Assembly (NCBI GenBank): GCA_037576215.1
Contig: JBANDB010000002.1
Coordinates: 5,642,001 to 5,706,000, forward strand
Origin: Armillaria gallica
Lineage: Eukaryota; Basidiomycota; Agaricomycetes; Agaricales; Physalacriaceae
Length of the DNA: 64,000 bases
Direction of reading: 5' to 3'
Part shown: positions 60,700-64,000 of the stretch, in pieces
Layout of the letters: each line of letters starts with the position of its first letter
How positions within the stretch are numbered: position 1 is the first letter of the stretch
The notes under the pieces: model-generated
Told to the model about the DNA's origin: nothing
The model's input: only the letters and a program-made list of their open reading frames with translations
Database searches by the model: none
Position numbers and translations under genes: made by a program

Positions 60700-62025
60700 A
60701 TGCTGCTCTGGATCTTACTCTCTCTTTCGTATGCGCTCGTTTATGCATCGCCGTCGCCTTTGAGACGGCGCGACTCGATAACAACTCTGAGTGATTCGGA
60801 AGTCGAGGTGTTCAAACCCTACACGTACTACGCCAGTGCAGGATATTGTGAGCCGTCGACGACCTTGGCTTGGAATTGTGGAAGTGCGTCTATATGGCTT
60901 TTGATCTTTCGTTTGCAAATGTCACTCATGCTGCCTGGCATCAGGCAACTGCGAGGCCAACTCTGCATTTGAACCTGTCGCGTCAGGCGGTAATGGTGAC
61001 TCCGTGCAATATTGGTATGTAGGCTACGACCCCGACCTCGAAACCGTCATAGTGGCCCACCAGGGAACGGATGCATCGAAATTGTCAGTGGCCATCATAT
61101 ATCATTTGGGCATAGCGACGATCTTCACGGCATTCCTAGGTTGCCGGTAATTACTGATGTCAACTACGGCCTCGCAGAACTCGACGACGATCTGTTCCCC
61201 GGCATCGATTCCGATATCGAGGTTCATAGCGGTTTCAAAGAGTCTCAAGCTGAGTACGCTTTGTTCTCTCTGTTTTTGAGAATTGTTTGACCATAAATAT
61301 ACAGCACGGCTACGGACGTTCTTGCGGCAGTAACCAGTGCTATCTCGACTTACTCGACTAACTCTGTCACTGTCGTTGGTCACTCTCTTGGGGGAGCTAT
61401 CGCCCTTCTAGATGGCGTTTATCTCACCTTGCAACTCCCGTCTGCATCCGTATCTGTGATCACCTACGGTATGCCCCGAGTAAGTGTCAAGCGACTGGTC
61501 CCTCTACCCGTGATTGATGTGGGCTGTGAAGGTGGGAAACCAGGATTTTGCTGACTGGGTTGATGAACATATCACCGTCTCGCACATCAATAACAAGTAC
61601 GTTCCGCCATCCCGCTTTATAGTTCTTGATCTCACGATTAACTTGGGACTATATAGGAAGGACCCTGTGCCCATCCTTCCCGGTAATACATATCGCAGTG
61701 AAATATGACCACCGGATTCTGATGTAATCGCAGGACGTTTCCTCGGCTTCCACCATTGTTCCGGTGAAAAACATATCACCGATTCTGATACATGGGTCAA
61801 CTGTCCAGGTGAACTCTTTCCTTTCGAGGGCCATGTCCAGGGCTAACACACCCGACAGGGCAAGACAACGATGATGATCAATGCACAGTCGGAGAAGTTG
61901 GTAACTTATTAGAGGGCGATACGGATGATCATAGTGGTATGTGCTCACACCTCATCCATCCGAGCGCCCCGCTGACGCCTTTTTCCTTTCTAGGTCCGTA
62001 TGATGGTGTAACCATAGGCTGTTAA
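60700..62025 (+). CDS. Secreted class 3 lipase (copy 2)
   Basis: Signal peptide MLLWILLSLSYALVYA, then a dibasic site after residue 23 (PLRRRD) that suggests a short propeptide. The exon structure matches lipase 1. Family blocks: VFKPYTYYASAGYC, GGNGDSVQYWYVGYD, AHQGTDASKL, VHSGFKESQ, the nucleophile elbow VGHSLGGAIALLDG, YGMPRVGNQDFADW, NNKKDPVPILPGRFLGFHH, CSGEKHITDSD, and DDHSGPYDGVTIGC at the end. The serine in GHSLG, the aspartate after NNKK and the histidine in DDHSG would form the triad. The GRFLGFHH motif is canonical here, while lipase 1 has ERFLGFAH. All introns join cleanly; stop TAA at 62023. The two lipases lie 41 kb apart. Confidence 0.9.
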
Positions 62026-62373
62026 TTGGGTATAAGCCCAGCCATGTTTATTATTCCTATCCATTATAGGTCTAAATATTATTTCTGAGATAATCGTCGT
62101 TCCTAATCACTTTAACCACCTACTCTTTCAATGCTGACATTCCCTGAACAGGAATTTGTTTTTAGAAGATAACGATGGGAGCCTCAGAGTGTTAGTGTGA
62201 CAGACGTGCGTCAAGATCGAGTAGATCGTGCTTGGTCCCTTGAGTAACAAATAAGATCTTGTCTAGATGCCGTTTCCATGCTCAAGTGAAATTCATAAAG
62301 AGAAGCGGTATTAAGTATCAACGTTGTGGGGAATCCGTCCAAAAATTAGAGGAACATAATTACCGTGTTCACA
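62026..62373. other. Convergent intergenic region
   Basis: About 350 bases between the 3' ends of lipase 2 (plus) and the intradiol dioxygenase (minus). It probably holds both polyadenylation regions. No gene is seen. Confidence 0.55.
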
Positions 62374-63436
62374 TCACACGCCACGCGTCGCGTCCACGCC
62401 GACGGTGATGTATCCTACGACGCCATTAGCAAAGTCCTCCCCATCCATCGGGACCACAGCCAACTCCGGGAACCATCCATTGCGCGCCTCTTCTTGGTAT
62501 ATACCATCCACATCATTTGTAGTTCTTTCGATCTCTGTATGCCATGAGTATGGCTCCAGTGACATCAAGTACTGAGAGAGCTCCTCTCCGAGGAAGAATT
62601 GACCGGTGCTAGACGTCGTATCAGTGAGAACAGTTCCGTTGGACCGGAGTACCCAGTCCTGATGAACCTGAACATGCAGAATGAGCCATTAGTCTTGGTC
62701 CTACATCGAATAGCATTGCATACCTGTACATGCACATGGATGGCTCGCTCCACGTAGTACCCTGGGACAATGGTCTTCATCTCCATCACGCCTTCTTCGT
62801 TAGTCGGCCACATGCCGCGAAGGAAAGTTGTGTCATCGGTATGGAGATCGAGTTCGACGCCAGGGACAAGCGTTGTGTTCAACTGTTCGAGGAGCTCTTC
62901 GAACGGTGTGTTGGGGTCGCGCTTGGTGAATGAAGAGTAAGAACCGGTTGCATTGCAGTGCCAGACGTCGACGAGGACGTTCTGCATAGGCTCGCAGGTG
63001 TTGATGTCAATGACACCGATATCCTATTGAATAAATACGTCAGCGCGAAACAAATGTCAATCAAGCTGGGGCTTACAACGATCAAAGGGATACCAGCCTG
63101 GTCCTCCGTCATGTCCTGGCGCAGCGTCTGAGATTTTGGCCAGATGTATGGGCCAGTGGTGACTTCGGGGGTAAGAATGCAGGTCTCGTTTTGAATCTCA
63201 GGGTAGTACGGCGATTCGGTTGTGATTGTGACAGTCGAAGTGCCGTCTCGCTTCGTCAACTCCTTCGCGCGTTTCTCGATCCGTCTACGCTGCATTTCGC
63301 CAACATGGCGGGCGCACTTCGACGAAGCAATATCGCGAATGGCTATCTCCTCTGAAGAAAGCCTGGGAGGCGCGTGCGCAATAACGAGCAATGCACAGAC
63401 GGAGAGAGCAACGAAGGAACCTGAAATAACCCTCAT
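62374..63436 (-). CDS. Secreted intradiol ring-cleavage dioxygenase
   Basis: Three exons give about 320 residues. The start is ATG 63436 (MRVISGSFVALSVCALLVIA), a signal peptide; ATG 63469 is in frame but only 5 bases from the TATA box, so it is rejected. The fold signature is CILTPEVTTGPYIWP, then DIGVIDINTCEPM, VLVDVWHCNATG, TTFLRGMWPT, and PGYYVERAIHVHVQVHQ. In intradiol enzymes iron(III) is held by two tyrosines and two histidines; here they are the tyrosine in TGPY, one in PGYY, and the H-x-H pair. These extracellular fungal enzymes open catechol-type rings and are linked to breakdown of lignin-derived aromatics. Introns lie after GIPLIV and HVHVQ. Confidence 0.92.
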
Positions 63437-64000
63437 GTTCGCAAGCGATGGGGAGATATCTGCAAGCATACCATTTTATAGCATTACAGCCCTCGGAAAA
63501 ACAAAGAAAAAAACACCTCGGTCGCAAAAGGGCTGGACAAACTGCGCAGCTCGAGAGGTATTCTCATCAGAGCGACGAGCAAAATGCGTGTATATTGTAC
63601 TCATGGTTGGCATATACTCTGGCCAATAGAAAGAGAGATAATGACAATATGATCCTAAACAGACGTCATCTATCACAGGAAGTAGAAAGAATTTCATACT
63701 CACTTACATATGCGTGAGGTCGGAACCGATCCTACCACATGTGATATATGATGGGGTAGCTCCTCAATTTTGCCAAGCCACAGGTTGGGCCCCATTATGA
63801 AGCTTCGTATCATGCGACTCCATTCCAGTTTTGTCCATGAAAGGGATGCGCATAAGTATCTTCATTAAAGAGATACTCCGCATATCCTTAGCGTATTATG
63901 TCGGTGTAACTAGCCTGGTGGTGTGTGTAATGTGCGGCACGGGGTGGCGGTAAACTCAAGACTTGCATGGTCTCTTTGCGTCTGACTATCTCAGCTCGTG
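63437..64000. other. Promoter side of the dioxygenase gene and window end
   Basis: No gene is seen beyond the TATA box of the dioxygenase gene. Open frames on both strands are short. Confidence 0.5.
63474..63480 (-). promoter_or_regulatory. TATA box of intradiol dioxygenase gene
   Basis: TATAAAA on the minus strand, 38 bases before the chosen ATG. It decides the start codon in favour of 63436. Confidence 0.6.

Noticed and set aside
1..64000. CRISPR arrays, rRNA genes and complete transposons
   Set aside because: No regularly spaced short repeats, no rRNA signature, and no transposase, reverse transcriptase or integrase motifs were seen in any frame.

Overview
The window is nuclear DNA of a filamentous basidiomycete, most likely a mushroom-forming agaricomycete. 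The evidence is dense short GT-AG introns of about 45-75 bases, genes packed on both strands, and several families typical of that group: a 4-helix/pseudokinase/zinc-finger protein, FHA kinases, agaricomycete-type F-box proteins, multi-pass membrane proteins of DUF6534 type, class 3 lipases with a conserved exon pattern, and a basidiomycete G-alpha subunit. There is no sign of bacterial or organellar origin. All gene models below were spliced by hand from reading frame, GT..AG sites and family motifs.

Left part (1-16 kb): a complete MLKL-like pseudokinase gene (minus) is followed by poorly coding DNA, then by a tandem segmental duplication of about 4.2 kb. Each unit (about 6588-10727 and 10728-15040) carries one intact FHA-domain serine/threonine kinase gene on the minus strand.

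Middle part (18-36 kb): a secreted class 3 lipase; then an inverted repeat with arms of about 0.9 kb (about 20810-21780 and 28220-29135), each arm holding a copy of a four-helix membrane protein gene. Between the arms lie a family 3 pectate lyase and a 12-helix amino-acid permease, both intact. A third copy of the outer end of the arm sits at 32.48-32.77 kb, directly behind an F-box/LRR-type gene. Next is a Zn2Cys6 transcription factor with a frameshift and a lost zinc ligand.

Right part (36-64 kb): a DUF262 protein; a third FHA kinase with three single-base frameshifts; a second F-box protein; a canonical G-alpha subunit; a 2-oxoglutarate/Fe(II) dioxygenase; a 7-helix DUF6534-like protein; an alpha/beta hydrolase of the hormone-sensitive-lipase type; a second class 3 lipase; and a secreted intradiol ring-cleavage dioxygenase.

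Functionally the window mixes signalling genes (FHA kinases, G-alpha, transcription factor) with secreted plant-matter enzymes (pectate lyase, two lipases, intradiol dioxygenase) and uptake (amino-acid permease). There is no obvious single pathway cluster. The main structural stories are recent local duplication (tandem and inverted) and decay of two neighbouring genes at 32.9-40.1 kb.
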